From NCBI RefSeq assembly GCF_001302565.1, contig NZ_CP012750.1:620001-684000 (forward strand): a stretch of DNA of 64,000 bases, in the 5' to 3' direction. The DNA comes from Glutamicibacter halophytocola (GTDB lineage Bacteria > Actinomycetota > Actinomycetes > Actinomycetales > Micrococcaceae). The position numbers and the translations under genes are program-made. Shown one piece after another: positions 54,173-63,539 of the stretch. A model generated the notes under the pieces. It worked only from the letters and a program-made list of their open reading frames with translations. It was not told the origin of the DNA and made no database searches. How positions within the stretch are numbered: the first letter of the stretch is position 1; every line of letters starts with the position of its first letter.

Positions 54173-54210
54173 AAAGGGGAAGAAAGCCATCCGTGGTTTT
54201 CTTCCCCTTT
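54173..54210. terminator. Terminator after DsbA-like gene
   Basis: AAAGGGGAAGAAA and TTTCTTCCCCTTT pair with an 11-base loop, followed by GTCTT. Confidence 0.8.
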
Positions 54211-54274
54211 GTCTTGCCCGCAACCCCTGCCGATTCGCAGACCAGCGGTGTTTTCAGATATTCTTATCCGGTAC

Positions 54275-54351
54275 GCCCCCTTAGCTCAGCTGGCCAGAGC
54301 GTCTGTCTTGTAAACTGAAGGTCACCGGTTCGAATCCGGTAGGGGGCTCCA
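54275..54351 (+). tRNA. tRNA-Thr(UGU)
   Basis: GCCCCCT pairs with AGGGGGC; anticodon loop CTTGTAA gives UGU; CCA encoded. One T-T mismatch is seen in the anticodon stem (TCTGT/ACTGA). Confidence 0.92.
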
Positions 54352-54551
54352 CACTGGACGTAGCCCAGATGAGAACCGTGTTCATGATCTCCCATGACGC
54401 GGTTTCTTTCATTTCTGCCACCAGCATCATGGAGCTGAAGCCGTGCCTGCAAACCGGTTGTGCACCGCACCGGTAGAATTCCTAGCGAGACCACAATCCT
54501 TGAGCCAGGGCGGATCGGCCCGATGTTCATCACCATTTAAAGGAGCCGACC

Positions 54552-55502
54552 ATGGCCGGAGGCCTTGTAGCACTTTTGGACGACGTAGCTGCCCTGGTGA
54601 AGGTGACTGCAGCATCCCTTGACGACATAGCTCTGGGCGCCGCCAAGGCGAGCACCAAGGCCATGGGGGTGGTGGTCGACGATGCTGCGGTCACGCCGCA
54701 GTACGTGGAAGGCATTTCGCCCAAAAGGGAACTGCCGATCATCTGGAAAATCGCGGTGGGCTCCATCCGCAACAAGCTGGTCTTCATCCTGCCGGCCGCC
54801 CTGCTGCTGTCCTACTTCGCCCCGTGGGCGCTGACCCCGATCCTGATGCTCGGTGGCGCCTACCTGGTCTTCGAGGGTGCGGAAAAACTTCTTGAAGCCT
54901 TCGGCTGGATCAAGCATCACGGCGCCGGCGAAGCGGGCAAGGAGCGTGATGAAAAGTCCATCATCAACTCAGCGGTGCGCACCGACTTGGTGCTCTCGGC
55001 GGAAATCCTGGTGATTTCGCTCAACGAGGTAGCCCACGAACCGTTCCTGACCCGTGCGCTGATCCTGGTTGTTGTTGCCGTCATGATGACCGTGGTGGTT
55101 TACGGCGCGGTGGCACTGATCGTGAAGATGGACGATATCGGCCTGCACATGGCCGCGAAGCCGCGCAAGCTATCGCAAAAAATTGGCCGCGGCCTGGTCA
55201 AGGCCATGCCGATCATCATGTCCGTGCTCAGCAAGGTCGGCGTGGTTGCGATGCTGTGGGTCGGTGGACACCTGTTGCTGGTGGGCATGGACGAACTTGG
55301 CTGGCACGCCCCGTACGGCTTTGTGCACCATGTCGAAGTGCTGGTGCATCACGCAACCGGTTCAGCAGGCGCGGTGCTGGGATGGTGCGTCAATACCGCA
55401 TTCTCCTGCGTGGCCGGATTCATCATGGGCGCGATCATTACGGTGATCGTCCTGGGGATTCAAAAGCTGCGGAACAAGGGCAAGGCCGAGGCCGCCCACT
55501 AA
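54552..55502 (+). CDS. DUF808 family membrane protein
   Basis: A 316-residue protein with AAAGGAG before ATG 54552. MAGGLVALLDDVAALVKVTAASLDDIA and the following A-G-V-V-V-D-D-A-A-V-T-P-Q-Y-V are signature DUF808 features. About five to six membrane helices follow. Function of the family is not known. Confidence 0.88.
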   Translation: MAGGLVALLDDVAALVKVTAASLDDIALGAAKASTKAMGVVVDDAAVTPQYVEGISPKRELPIIWKIAVGSIRNKLVFILPAALLLSYFAPWALTPILMLGGAYLVFEGAEKLLEAFGWIKHHGAGEAGKERDEKSIINSAVRTDLVLSAEILVISLNEVAHEPFLTRALILVVVAVMMTVVVYGAVALIVKMDDIGLHMAAKPRKLSQKIGRGLVKAMPIIMSVLSKVGVVAMLWVGGHLLLVGMDELGWHAPYGFVHHVEVLVHHATGSAGAVLGWCVNTAFSCVAGFIMGAIITVIVLGIQKLRNKGKAEAAH

Positions 55503-55608
55503 GGCCCAAGCCCGGGCCGGCACCCCGCGTACAATGGATAAGTTGCCGTCCCAGGCGCGGTCATCCGCGTCCAGCCAAACTGTCTGGCCGCCATGGAAAG
55601 ATCGATGC

Positions 55609-57258
55609 GTGTTGAGTAAAGAACAAAAAGAGCCGGTTGCCGCCCGTCATGCGCGCGGAGCCTATTTCACCCCGGAACCCGTTGCCGCCTTCATGGCGCA
55701 ATGGGCCCTTGATGGCCAGGCCACCAGCGTCCTGGAACCCTCGTGCGGTGACGCTCAATTCCTTGAAGCCGTGCATCGCGAGCTGGGGGAGCGACAGGGC
55801 GGCGTGCAGCTGCTGGGCTATGAATTGCACGAGCCCACCGTGGCCCAGGCCCGCGAGCGGCTGGCCGCCCAGGGAATCAACGCGCGAATTGAACAAGCGA
55901 ACTTTTTTGATATCGACGGCACCGCGGACATGGACGTGGTGATCGGCAACCCTCCCTATGTGCGCTACCAGCTGCACCGGGGAACGGATCGCCAGCGTTC
56001 GCGGCTGGCGGCCAAAGCAGCCGGGGTGGAACTGAACGAGCTGGCCAGCATCTGGGCGGCCTTCGCGGTTCACGCGACCAGCTTCCTGGCACCGGGCGGG
56101 CGGATGGCCCTGGTGCTGCCCGCGGAACTGATGTTCGTCAACTACGCCGGCGTGGTGCGGGCGATGCTGCTCGAGCGCTTTGCCACCGTCCACCTGGCAG
56201 TCTTTGAAGAACGGCTCTTTACCGACGCCCAGGAAGAGGTGGTGCTGCTGCTGGCCGAAGGCTACCAGCAGGGCCCCAGCGGCCATTTCCAGCTGCATCA
56301 ATTCCGCAACGCCCAGGACCTGGTCCAGCTCGGATCCGGCACCCGCCACGAACCGCAGCGTGCCGCGGATCGCTGGACCGGTTCGCTGGTCGGGCTCGAA
56401 GCCCAGGGCATTCTCGCCGCCGCCAGCGCCCAGGGCCATTTCGCCCCGCTCAAATCCTGGGGCGAAACTTCGCTCGGCGCGGTCACCGGCAATAACAAGT
56501 GGTTCACCTTCAGCAGCGATGAGATCCACGAGCTCGGACTGCCGGAAGCGGACCTGATTCGCATTTCACCGCCTGGCTCCAGGCACCTTCGCGGACTGGA
56601 GCTAGACCAGCCCGGGTGGGAACAACTGCGGGATCATGGAGCGGCGACCTATCTGTTCAGGCCCTCGGGCCAACCGAGCGCCGCGGGGGAACATCTTGTG
56701 GCCAGCGGCGAGCTGTCCAACGTGGACCAGGCCTACAAGTGCAAGGTGCGCTCGCCATGGTGGCGGGTGCCGGTGCTTTCGGTGCCGGATCTGTTCATGA
56801 CCTATATGAACGCTGATACGCCGAGGCTGACAGCCAACGAAGCCGGCGTGCACCACATCAACTCGATCCACGGCGTTTACCTCGGCGCGGACGTGCGCGA
56901 GCTGGGCCGCGGCCTATTGCCCCTGGCCTCGCTGAACACGCTGACCATGCTGGGCGCCGAAATGGTCGGGCGGTCCTATGGCGGCGGGATCCTCAAGCTT
57001 GAACCGCGCGAGGCCGACGTGCTTCCGGTGCCTTCCATCGACATGGTGCAGCGCTTCGCACGGGAACTGCACGCCATCAAGCCGCAGGTGCGCGAAATGC
57101 TGGCGGCCGGGCATAAGCAAGAAGCCACCGAAGCGGTAGACCGGATCGTTCTGGAACAAATGCTCGAGCTGGATCAGGCAGCGGTGGAAACCCTGCGCGC
57201 AGCACGCAGCAACATGCTCGATCGCCGCAAGGCGCGAAGCAAAGCGGTGAAGGGATAA
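55609..57258 (+). CDS. N6-adenine DNA methyltransferase
   Basis: A 549-residue enzyme from GTG 55609 (GGAAAG upstream). AYFTPEPVAAFMAQWAL, VLEPSCGDAQFLEAV (SAM-binding) and VVIGNPPYVRYQ (N114-PPY, catalytic) are typical of Eco57I-like N6-adenine methyltransferases. The C-terminal 250 residues are a target-recognition-type region. It is followed by a companion gene after two bases and may be the modification half of a restriction-modification system. Confidence 0.8.
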   Translation: MLSKEQKEPVAARHARGAYFTPEPVAAFMAQWALDGQATSVLEPSCGDAQFLEAVHRELGERQGGVQLLGYELHEPTVAQARERLAAQGINARIEQANFFDIDGTADMDVVIGNPPYVRYQLHRGTDRQRSRLAAKAAGVELNELASIWAAFAVHATSFLAPGGRMALVLPAELMFVNYAGVVRAMLLERFATVHLAVFEERLFTDAQEEVVLLLAEGYQQGPSGHFQLHQFRNAQDLVQLGSGTRHEPQRAADRWTGSLVGLEAQGILAAASAQGHFAPLKSWGETSLGAVTGNNKWFTFSSDEIHELGLPEADLIRISPPGSRHLRGLELDQPGWEQLRDHGAATYLFRPSGQPSAAGEHLVASGELSNVDQAYKCKVRSPWWRVPVLSVPDLFMTYMNADTPRLTANEAGVHHINSIHGVYLGADVRELGRGLLPLASLNTLTMLGAEMVGRSYGGGILKLEPREADVLPVPSIDMVQRFARELHAIKPQVREMLAAGHKQEATEAVDRIVLEQMLELDQAAVETLRAARSNMLDRRKARSKAVKG

Positions 57259-57260
57259 AC

Positions 57261-58187
57261 GTGGCTAATCCTGTGGTTGAGAAAACCCTGGCCTTTGCGG
57301 AATTTGATACCACATTGATGTCAGCGGCCAAAGACTCGCCGTGGCTGAGCAACGGCGCGGTCACCGAAGAATTCAACCCGTCCTATTCCGTGCTGGAACG
57401 GCTGTTGAGCATTCCGGTGCGCAATAAGGCCGTCACCCGATCCGGGCGCTTTGCCCAAGGCGTGGACGCCTGGCTGGCCCACGAGCTGCGTCGTGCCGGA
57501 TTCGACGCAGACCTTGTCTGGCCGCGGCCCGAGGCGCCGCGGGTGCTCTCCAGCGACATCTTGGACCTGTTGCGCCGATTGCCGGAGCGATTGGCCGACG
57601 AGGTCCACGAGTCGATCATGGCCGGCAAGTCCGGAAGCACCGATGCGAGGATCCTGGGCCGCGCCTACATGAAACAGACCGATGTGGTGATGACCCATTG
57701 GTCCACCGGCCCCGAGCTGCTGCTGAGCACCAAGGCCATGACGTCATCGTTCGGCAAGAACCTCGCCAACCGCTATGAAGAAGCCTATGGAGACGCAGCG
57801 AATCTTCGCGCGCGGTATCCGCTGGCAGCGGTCGGGTTCTTCTTCGTGCAACGCGCCACCATCCTTGAATCGGAACCGGCGGCCTTCCGCCGCACCGTGG
57901 ACATGATCCGCAAGCTGCGGGACTTCGGCGATGGGTTTGGCTATACCGCGACCGGCCTGCTGCTGGTCGACTGGGACGATGCCGCGGATAACCCGGAAGT
58001 CAGGTGCGTGCACCCTCCGGTGCCCCAGGACATCGCCACGGCGCAGTTCCTTAATGCCATGGTCGACACCGTCCTTAAAGTCACCCCCATCGACCTCCAC
58101 GAAGCGGCCCGCGCTCGCCGAGCCGGCGAAGTGGCGCCGCTGCCCGGTCATGAATGGGTCGACGAGCAGCAGGACGCCCTGTTCTAG
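57261..58187 (+). CDS. Putative restriction endonuclease partner
   Basis: A 308-residue protein starting two bases after the methyltransferase with GTG 57261. The region KQTDVVMTHWSTGPELLLSTKAMTSSF, then GKNLANRYEEAYGDAANLRARYPLAAVGFFF may be a PD-(D/E)xK-like core, but the standard E-x-K is not clear. Tight coupling to the methyltransferase is the main support for a restriction role. Confidence 0.55.
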   Translation: MANPVVEKTLAFAEFDTTLMSAAKDSPWLSNGAVTEEFNPSYSVLERLLSIPVRNKAVTRSGRFAQGVDAWLAHELRRAGFDADLVWPRPEAPRVLSSDILDLLRRLPERLADEVHESIMAGKSGSTDARILGRAYMKQTDVVMTHWSTGPELLLSTKAMTSSFGKNLANRYEEAYGDAANLRARYPLAAVGFFFVQRATILESEPAAFRRTVDMIRKLRDFGDGFGYTATGLLLVDWDDAADNPEVRCVHPPVPQDIATAQFLNAMVDTVLKVTPIDLHEAARARRAGEVAPLPGHEWVDEQQDALF

Positions 58188-58190
58188 GCT

Positions 58191-58808
58191 CTAGATCATC
58201 CCAAGTGCCGGCATCTGGTCGCCGCGGGGCAGCTGAATGCCCAAAGACGGCCCGATTGTCGGGGCTGTGGCAAAACATGGCGCAGGAATCGCGGCTGGCG
58301 GCGCGATGATCTCCACGCGGTCTTCTGCAGCCTGCGGCAAGTTCTCCACCCATTCCCAGGCGGCCCGGGTAGCGCGGTAGATGAACTTCAGCCGGCCTTC
58401 CTGTTCGAAGCTGCGTTCGCGGTCCCACATCTCGGAGCGTTCGTAGAAGGCCCAGGAAGCAGGATTTTGCGCATCGATCACGATGATGGGCGTTTTGCCC
58501 GAGCGCACTGCGTGCTCCAGGCGCAATGAGGTCACATGCTGGCGGATGCCCAGCCGGCGGTACTCGGGGCGCACGGCCATGCAGCCCAGCTCCACGGCGT
58601 TCATCGAGTCGGTGGGTGCGACGATCGAGTCGTGAACCAACCCGGCAGCCACGAGCGTGCCACGGTCGCGCACCGTGACCAGCAGGCTGAGCCGGTCGAA
58701 TTTCTGGTGCCAGCGCTGGTCGATGACAGGGTAGAGCTGTGCCAATTCTTCACGCTGCTCTGGCAGAATGCAGAGCGGTGACAAGGAGAAGTTCAGGTTT
58801 TCAAACAC
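58191..58808 (-). CDS. GNAT family N-acetyltransferase
   Basis: A 205-residue protein from GTG 58808, with AGGAC upstream; an upstream GTG/ATG at 58925 lacks a good site. AVELGCMAVRPEYRRLGIRQHVTSLRLEHAV is the acetyl-CoA-binding motif A. Substrate unknown. Confidence 0.78.
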   Translation of the reverse strand: MFENLNFSLSPLCILPEQREELAQLYPVIDQRWHQKFDRLSLLVTVRDRGTLVAAGLVHDSIVAPTDSMNAVELGCMAVRPEYRRLGIRQHVTSLRLEHAVRSGKTPIIVIDAQNPASWAFYERSEMWDRERSFEQEGRLKFIYRATRAAWEWVENLPQAAEDRVEIIAPPAAIPAPCFATAPTIGPSLGIQLPRGDQMPALGMI

Positions 58809-58966
58809 TGGGTACGGTCCTAGAGAAAAAGAACGAACGAAAAATGAGGCTTTTGCGCGACCAGGTCTGACCTGCCGTGCGGTTTCGTTGGCCTTGAGGG
58901 GACCGATGCCGGCGGCTTCCGGCAACTTCCTTGTAGGGTCCAGTTTGAGCTCGATGAGCTAGAAAA

Positions 58967-58996
58967 ATTATGGAGCCTAAAGTCCCGTTTTGACAA
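58967..58996 (-). promoter_or_regulatory. Possible promoter of the GNAT gene
   Basis: On the minus strand TTGTCA and CATAAT are 18 bases apart (58967-58996). Confidence 0.4.
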
Positions 58997-59221
58997 GTGG
59001 AAACAGCTACTTTCAGGTGACATGAAAATAAACTATTTGGCGCGGTTTTTCCGGGCTGATCATGTGGCATATCCGGAGGCGGAAAGGTCGTCGTGCGGCT
59101 GGGTCTGAGCGCGTCTGCCGCGGTGCGCTCTGCCGCTTGAAGCAGGCTGCCGATTTGGTGCGCGAGTTATCACCAGCTAAGATCATTTAGGTGCTTGGCC
59201 CTGCGGTCAAAGCGCAAGTAT

Positions 59222-59295
59222 GGATCTTTAGCTCAGTTGGTTAGAGCGTTCGCCTCACACGCGAAAGGTCGCTGGTTCGAGTCCAGTAAGATCCA
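59222..59295 (+). tRNA. tRNA-Val(CAC)
   Basis: GGATCTT pairs with AAGATCC. The anticodon stem TTCGC/GCGAA holds CTCACAC, anticodon CAC. T loop TTCGAGT. Confidence 0.92.
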
Positions 59296-59299
59296 CGAA

Positions 59300-59330
59300 A
59301 AAATGCCACCAGAGATGGTGGCATTTTTGC
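59300..59330 (+). terminator. Terminator after tRNA-Val
   Basis: AAAATGCCACC and GGTGGCATTTT pair, with flanking A/T runs, so it may work in both directions. Confidence 0.85.
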
Positions 59331-59361
59331 GTTCATGGAGCTTCGCCATGCGAAGCGGGCT

Positions 59362-60408
59362 CTAGGCCCCGAGCAATTCGTGGACGCGGGGCTTCACTTC
59401 TTCGCCCAGCAGCCTAATGCTGTTCATCATGGCCTCATGCGGCAATGATCCGGCTGAGTACTTGATGTCAGCGCGGGATAGCCCGAGTTTCCTGGTGGCC
59501 GAGGCGAGCTTCGAAGCCACGGTTTGCGCGCTGCCGGCCATCATTGCCCCCTCCGGCCCCATGGCGGCCTGCAATCGCATCTTGCTCGCGGGCGGCCATC
59601 CGCGCTCGGCGCCCAGCCGGTTCATGGTCCGCTGGTAATGAGGCCAGAGGGTTTCCAGCGCTTCCTCGTCGCTGCCGGCCACCAACCCGTGGAAGTGCGC
59701 GGCCACCGGTTGTTCATCGTGCCCGAATTCCTTGAGGGAACGTTGGTACAAATGCACCAGTCCTTCAAAGCCCGAGGGCTGGCCCCCGATGATGGCCAGG
59801 AACAGCGGAAGCCCGTGGCGCGCGGCGCGAACAACAGACTGCGGGCTGCCACCGACGCCCACCCAAGTGGTCAGCGGCTGGTTCTCCAGCAGGGGATAAA
59901 CCTGCTGGTTGCGCAGCGCGGAGCGGTGCTTCCCGTGCCAGACCACCGGATTTCCATGGCGCAATCTGGCCAGGAGATCCAGCTTCTCCTCGTAGAGCGC
60001 TTCATAGTCATCAAGCTCGAAGCCGAACAAGGGGAAAGATTCAATAAAAGATCCGCGCCCGGCCACGATTTCGGTGCGCCCCTGGGAAATGGCATCGAGG
60101 GTTGCAAAGCGCTGGTACACCCTGACCGGATCATCGCTGGAAAGGACCGTCACGGCGGTGCCCAGCTTGATCTGCTTGGTGGTGCTGGCCAATGCGGCCA
60201 ATACGATTTCCGGGGATGACACGGCATAATCATCGCGATGGTGTTCGCCGACGCCAAAGAAGTCCAGATTCGCTGCTTCGGCCGCCTGGCCCTGGGCGAT
60301 GACGTTGCGAATCACTTGCGCATGGGTCAGCGGATTGCCCTGGGCGTCCTCGCTGATGTCGCCAAAGGTTTCGGCGCCGATCTCCGGCAAGAGAAGTTTG
60401 CTGCTCAT
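59362..60408 (-). CDS. LLM class flavin-dependent oxidoreductase
   Basis: A 348-residue protein from ATG 60408, with GGAGG six bases upstream; a longer frame begins at 60438. NLDFFGVGEHHRDDYAVSSPEIVLAALAS and TWVGVGGSPQSVVRAARHGLPLF are clear motifs of the luciferase-like family. It would use FMNH2 or F420; substrate unknown. Confidence 0.85.
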   Translation of the reverse strand: MSSKLLLPEIGAETFGDISEDAQGNPLTHAQVIRNVIAQGQAAEAANLDFFGVGEHHRDDYAVSSPEIVLAALASTTKQIKLGTAVTVLSSDDPVRVYQRFATLDAISQGRTEIVAGRGSFIESFPLFGFELDDYEALYEEKLDLLARLRHGNPVVWHGKHRSALRNQQVYPLLENQPLTTWVGVGGSPQSVVRAARHGLPLFLAIIGGQPSGFEGLVHLYQRSLKEFGHDEQPVAAHFHGLVAGSDEEALETLWPHYQRTMNRLGAERGWPPASKMRLQAAMGPEGAMMAGSAQTVASKLASATRKLGLSRADIKYSAGSLPHEAMMNSIRLLGEEVKPRVHELLGA

Positions 60409-60609
60409 CAATGACCTCCGATATGTATGCAAAAGCATCTAAGTTCAAATGCTTGCAACCACCATCGGGCCAGCGATATTCCGCAGGCGGGAATTGCCGG
60501 GAAATGTGTTCGGCGCTACCTAGTGATTTACGCACGTTCACGCGAACTTATTGCCCATGGGTTGTATCGTAAATTGCATGGGAAAGCATTGGCTGAGGGG
60601 GCAAAATTA

Positions 60610-62280
60610 GTGGCGCATCGATCTGACGAAGAGCATGGTGCAGTGCCACCACGGATCGGCGAAGATCCGGCGCCATCGGCCGGTGCACTACCTCGTATTT
60701 CCACCAGTGAAATCAACATGGGCTTTCACCCGGAAGAACCGCTAGAAGAGCCGCCCACTGCTTCTGAGCTCCCGCTGAACACGGCAGTCAGCGCCAACGT
60801 GGCCGCTGCCGACGCCTCGGATATCGAGTGGCGCACCGGCCAGGTCCACACCACCGATGAAGGCATCACCCTGATGCCAACGCGCGCCAACCCGGTTGCG
60901 CGCCGGCTGCTGGCAAAAATGTGGATCTCGGACACCCCGCCAACCCAGGCGCTGAACATTGTCGAGCGTCTGCAGGGAACCCCTTACGCCAATCCCAAGG
61001 TCAACGACCAGCAGGACGCTTCATCGCGCCGCACCATGGAATTCGCCCTGGACTTGGGAGAGACCCTGATCCGCTACGGCGCTGGCGCGTTGGAAGTGGA
61101 AACCAGCATCATCGCGGTGACCGCAGCGCTGGGCTTGAGCCATTTGGACGTGGACATCACCAACCAGTCCTTGCACTTGAACTACAGCCCGCCTGATGCC
61201 GAAAGCTATTCGGTATTGCGCGTGGTCCGTTCCTACACCTCCAACTACGCAGGGCTCGTCCTGGTGCATGAGCTGGTCTCGGACATCATCGCGGGCGGGG
61301 TGTCGCGCAGCGCTTCGGCCAAGCGCCTGAAAGAAATTACGCGCCGGCCAAAGCCCTTTCCCCGGTGGATTGTCGCTTGCGGGCGTGCCCTGTTCGCAGC
61401 GGCATTTGTGCTTTTCATTGGCGGCTCATGGGCTGGTGCGCTGGTGGCCATGTTCTCCTCCAGCCTGGTCACCCAGATTGGCCGATACGGCTCGCGCTGG
61501 CGGGTCCCGGAATTCTTCACTATTGCCGCATCGACGATGGTCATCACCGGCATCGCATTGATTGGGCATCAGCTGCATGCTCCGTTGGATCCGGCGCTGG
61601 TGGTTTCCGGCGGTATCCTGCTCTTGCTGCCTTCGGGGCGGTTTGTCTCGGCGCTGCAAGATGCGATCAACGGTTTCCCGGTGACTGCGGTGGGGCGCTT
61701 GTTCTCCGCCAGCCTGACCTACGGGGCGATCTTGAGCGGCATTGCCGCCGCCTTGGTGGTCTCCGATGTGCTCGGCGGCGGGGAAGTCGATGTACACCAG
61801 ATCGTGACTACCGAGTACCCCGCATGGCTCTTGGTCGTGCTGGTAGCTGTCGCCATTGTTGCCGGTGCCATTACGGAGCAAAGTGCGCTGCGCTTGCTGC
61901 TGCCTACCGCTGGCATTGCGGTGGGCGGCTACCTCGTGCAGCTGCTCGCCGAGAACATGGGCCTGGGCGACCGTGCGGTTCCAGCACTTGTCGCCACGGT
62001 CGTCGGCTTTGCGGCTCGCTTCGCATCAGACAAATTGCGCACGCCGCAGCTGGTTCTGGCAGCACCGGCGGTCATGTTCCTGCTTCCAGGCCTCATGATC
62101 TTCCGGGCCATGTACGGCATCGTGATCAACGTCGATGACATGGCTACAGGTCTCGTTGAGATGTTTAACGCGATGGCCATCATGCTCTCCATCGCCGGAG
62201 GAGTCGTCTTCGGTGAAACCCTATGCCGCCCGCTAACCTCTAACGCCCGGCGCGAACGGCGACGCATCCGCCGCCGCTAG
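60610..62280 (+). CDS. ThrE-type threonine/serine exporter
   Basis: A 556-residue membrane protein. A soluble N-terminal domain with TMEFALDLGETLIRYGAGALEVETSIIAVTAALG belongs to the ThrE/DUF1212 family, followed by two blocks of about five membrane helices each. Start at GTG 60610 has GAGGGGG upstream; an ATG at 60427 lies antisense to the neighbouring gene start. It exports threonine or serine. It ends in a four-base convergent overlap with ung. Confidence 0.85.
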   Translation: MAHRSDEEHGAVPPRIGEDPAPSAGALPRISTSEINMGFHPEEPLEEPPTASELPLNTAVSANVAAADASDIEWRTGQVHTTDEGITLMPTRANPVARRLLAKMWISDTPPTQALNIVERLQGTPYANPKVNDQQDASSRRTMEFALDLGETLIRYGAGALEVETSIIAVTAALGLSHLDVDITNQSLHLNYSPPDAESYSVLRVVRSYTSNYAGLVLVHELVSDIIAGGVSRSASAKRLKEITRRPKPFPRWIVACGRALFAAAFVLFIGGSWAGALVAMFSSSLVTQIGRYGSRWRVPEFFTIAASTMVITGIALIGHQLHAPLDPALVVSGGILLLLPSGRFVSALQDAINGFPVTAVGRLFSASLTYGAILSGIAAALVVSDVLGGGEVDVHQIVTTEYPAWLLVVLVAVAIVAGAITEQSALRLLLPTAGIAVGGYLVQLLAENMGLGDRAVPALVATVVGFAARFASDKLRTPQLVLAAPAVMFLLPGLMIFRAMYGIVINVDDMATGLVEMFNAMAIMLSIAGGVVFGETLCRPLTSNARRERRRIRRR

Positions 62281-63050
62281 GCTGGCGGCAAACTCCAGTC
62301 AATCGGCTCTTGTCCCTGTGCGGACAGGAGCCGATTGGCCTCTGAAAAGGGTTTTGAGCCGAAAAATCCCCTCGAAGCCGAGAGCGGCGATGGATGGGCG
62401 CTTCGCAATTGCGGCAGATTCCCCAGGGCAGGCGAGAACTTCTGTGCATGATTGCCCCAGAGAATGGCGACCGGGGGAGCGGAACGCTCGTTCAGCGCGG
62501 ACAGCAGGGACGCAATGATTGGTTCCCACCCGATCTTTTGGTGTGAACCGGCCTGGCCTGCGGTGACCGAAAGCACCTGGTTGAGCAGCAGTACCCCGCG
62601 TTGCTGCCAGGCACTCAAATCAGGATGCGACGCAGGGGTGATCCCCAAGTCGGCTTCGAGCTCCTTGTAGATGTTATTCAACGAGCGTGGCAAGGGGCGG
62701 ACACGCTTGTTGGCCGCAAAGGCCAATCCGTTGGGATGCCCCGGTGTCGGGTAGGGGTCTTGGCCGATGATCAGGACCTTGACCTCAGCTAAAGGCAAAG
62801 ATAGTGCGCGGAACATCACCTCGGGATCGGGGAGCAATGTTTCGCCTCGTGATGAACGTTCGGTTAATTCGAGGGCAAGCTGGCGAAGATTTTCATCTTG
62901 CTTGCTGAGCGCAGGAACCCAATCTTGAGCAATAAATCCGTGGTCGGCCATGGATTGCGCGCCGTGGAAGAACGGGAATTCTGCTGGTTCATACACGGGT
63001 GCCGGCGGTGGCCCAGGAGCCTCGAACAGGGGTTCTTGCATTTCATCCAT
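62277..63050 (-). CDS. ung: Uracil-DNA glycosylase
   Basis: A 257-residue family 1 enzyme. GQDPYPTPGHPNGLAF has the water-activating aspartate D98, although family 1 usually has H after Y rather than P. HPSPLSASRGFFG is the second motif. It removes uracil from DNA. Confidence 0.93.
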   Translation of the reverse strand: MDEMQEPLFEAPGPPPAPVYEPAEFPFFHGAQSMADHGFIAQDWVPALSKQDENLRQLALELTERSSRGETLLPDPEVMFRALSLPLAEVKVLIIGQDPYPTPGHPNGLAFAANKRVRPLPRSLNNIYKELEADLGITPASHPDLSAWQQRGVLLLNQVLSVTAGQAGSHQKIGWEPIIASLLSALNERSAPPVAILWGNHAQKFSPALGNLPQLRSAHPSPLSASRGFFGSKPFSEANRLLSAQGQEPIDWSLPPA

Positions 63051-63206
63051 AGACGCTATTGTTCCGTTTTTCTGGCGTGCCTGTGCCAGGCCACACGGCG
63101 ATAGCTAAAGAGATTGGTTAGAATGTCGGTGGTATGTCTACCAATGGTGGAGTACATGCATGAATGAAATGCGCAAAAACTGAGCCGAGGACAGAGGTGA
63201 GAACGG

Positions 63207-63497
63207 ATGGCTGAGAAAGAGTTGTTGGTGGATTTTGTGATGAACCCAGACTCGGAACTCGACGAACGTTCGCAACAGATCCTGAGCTTGGAAAAATTGT
63301 GGTGGAAGTATGCCGGAGCCAAGGAACAAGCGATTACCAAGCAGTTCTCCATGTCTCCAACCAATTACTATCAGCTGCTGAACCAGCTGATTGAGACGGA
63401 TGCGGCGATGGCCTACGACCCGATGCTGGTTAAGCGACTGCGCAGAACACGTTCAACAAAACGTCGTGTGGGCGGTAAGGTCGGCTCGGGACGATAA
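63207..63497 (+). CDS. DUF3263 family protein
   Basis: A 96-residue protein with GAGGTGA upstream of ATG 63207. LDERSQQILSLEKLWWKYAGAKEQAITKQFSMSPTNYYQLLNQLI is a helix-turn-helix-like core of DUF3263. It lies before a LytR_C-type gene, a usual pairing in Micrococcales. Confidence 0.85.
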   Translation: MAEKELLVDFVMNPDSELDERSQQILSLEKLWWKYAGAKEQAITKQFSMSPTNYYQLLNQLIETDAAMAYDPMLVKRLRRTRSTKRRVGGKVGSGR

Positions 63498-63539
63498 CCC
63501 AGCCTGCCGTGACCAGTCAGACCTCGAGCAAGGACAAGA

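Noticed and set aside
55534..55608. Upstream ATG start for the methyltransferase
   Set aside because: No ribosome site and the added residues lack the family pattern; GTG 55609 is better.
55561..56529. 322-residue - reading frame antisense to the methyltransferase
   Set aside because: Shadow; no start signal and no protein pattern.
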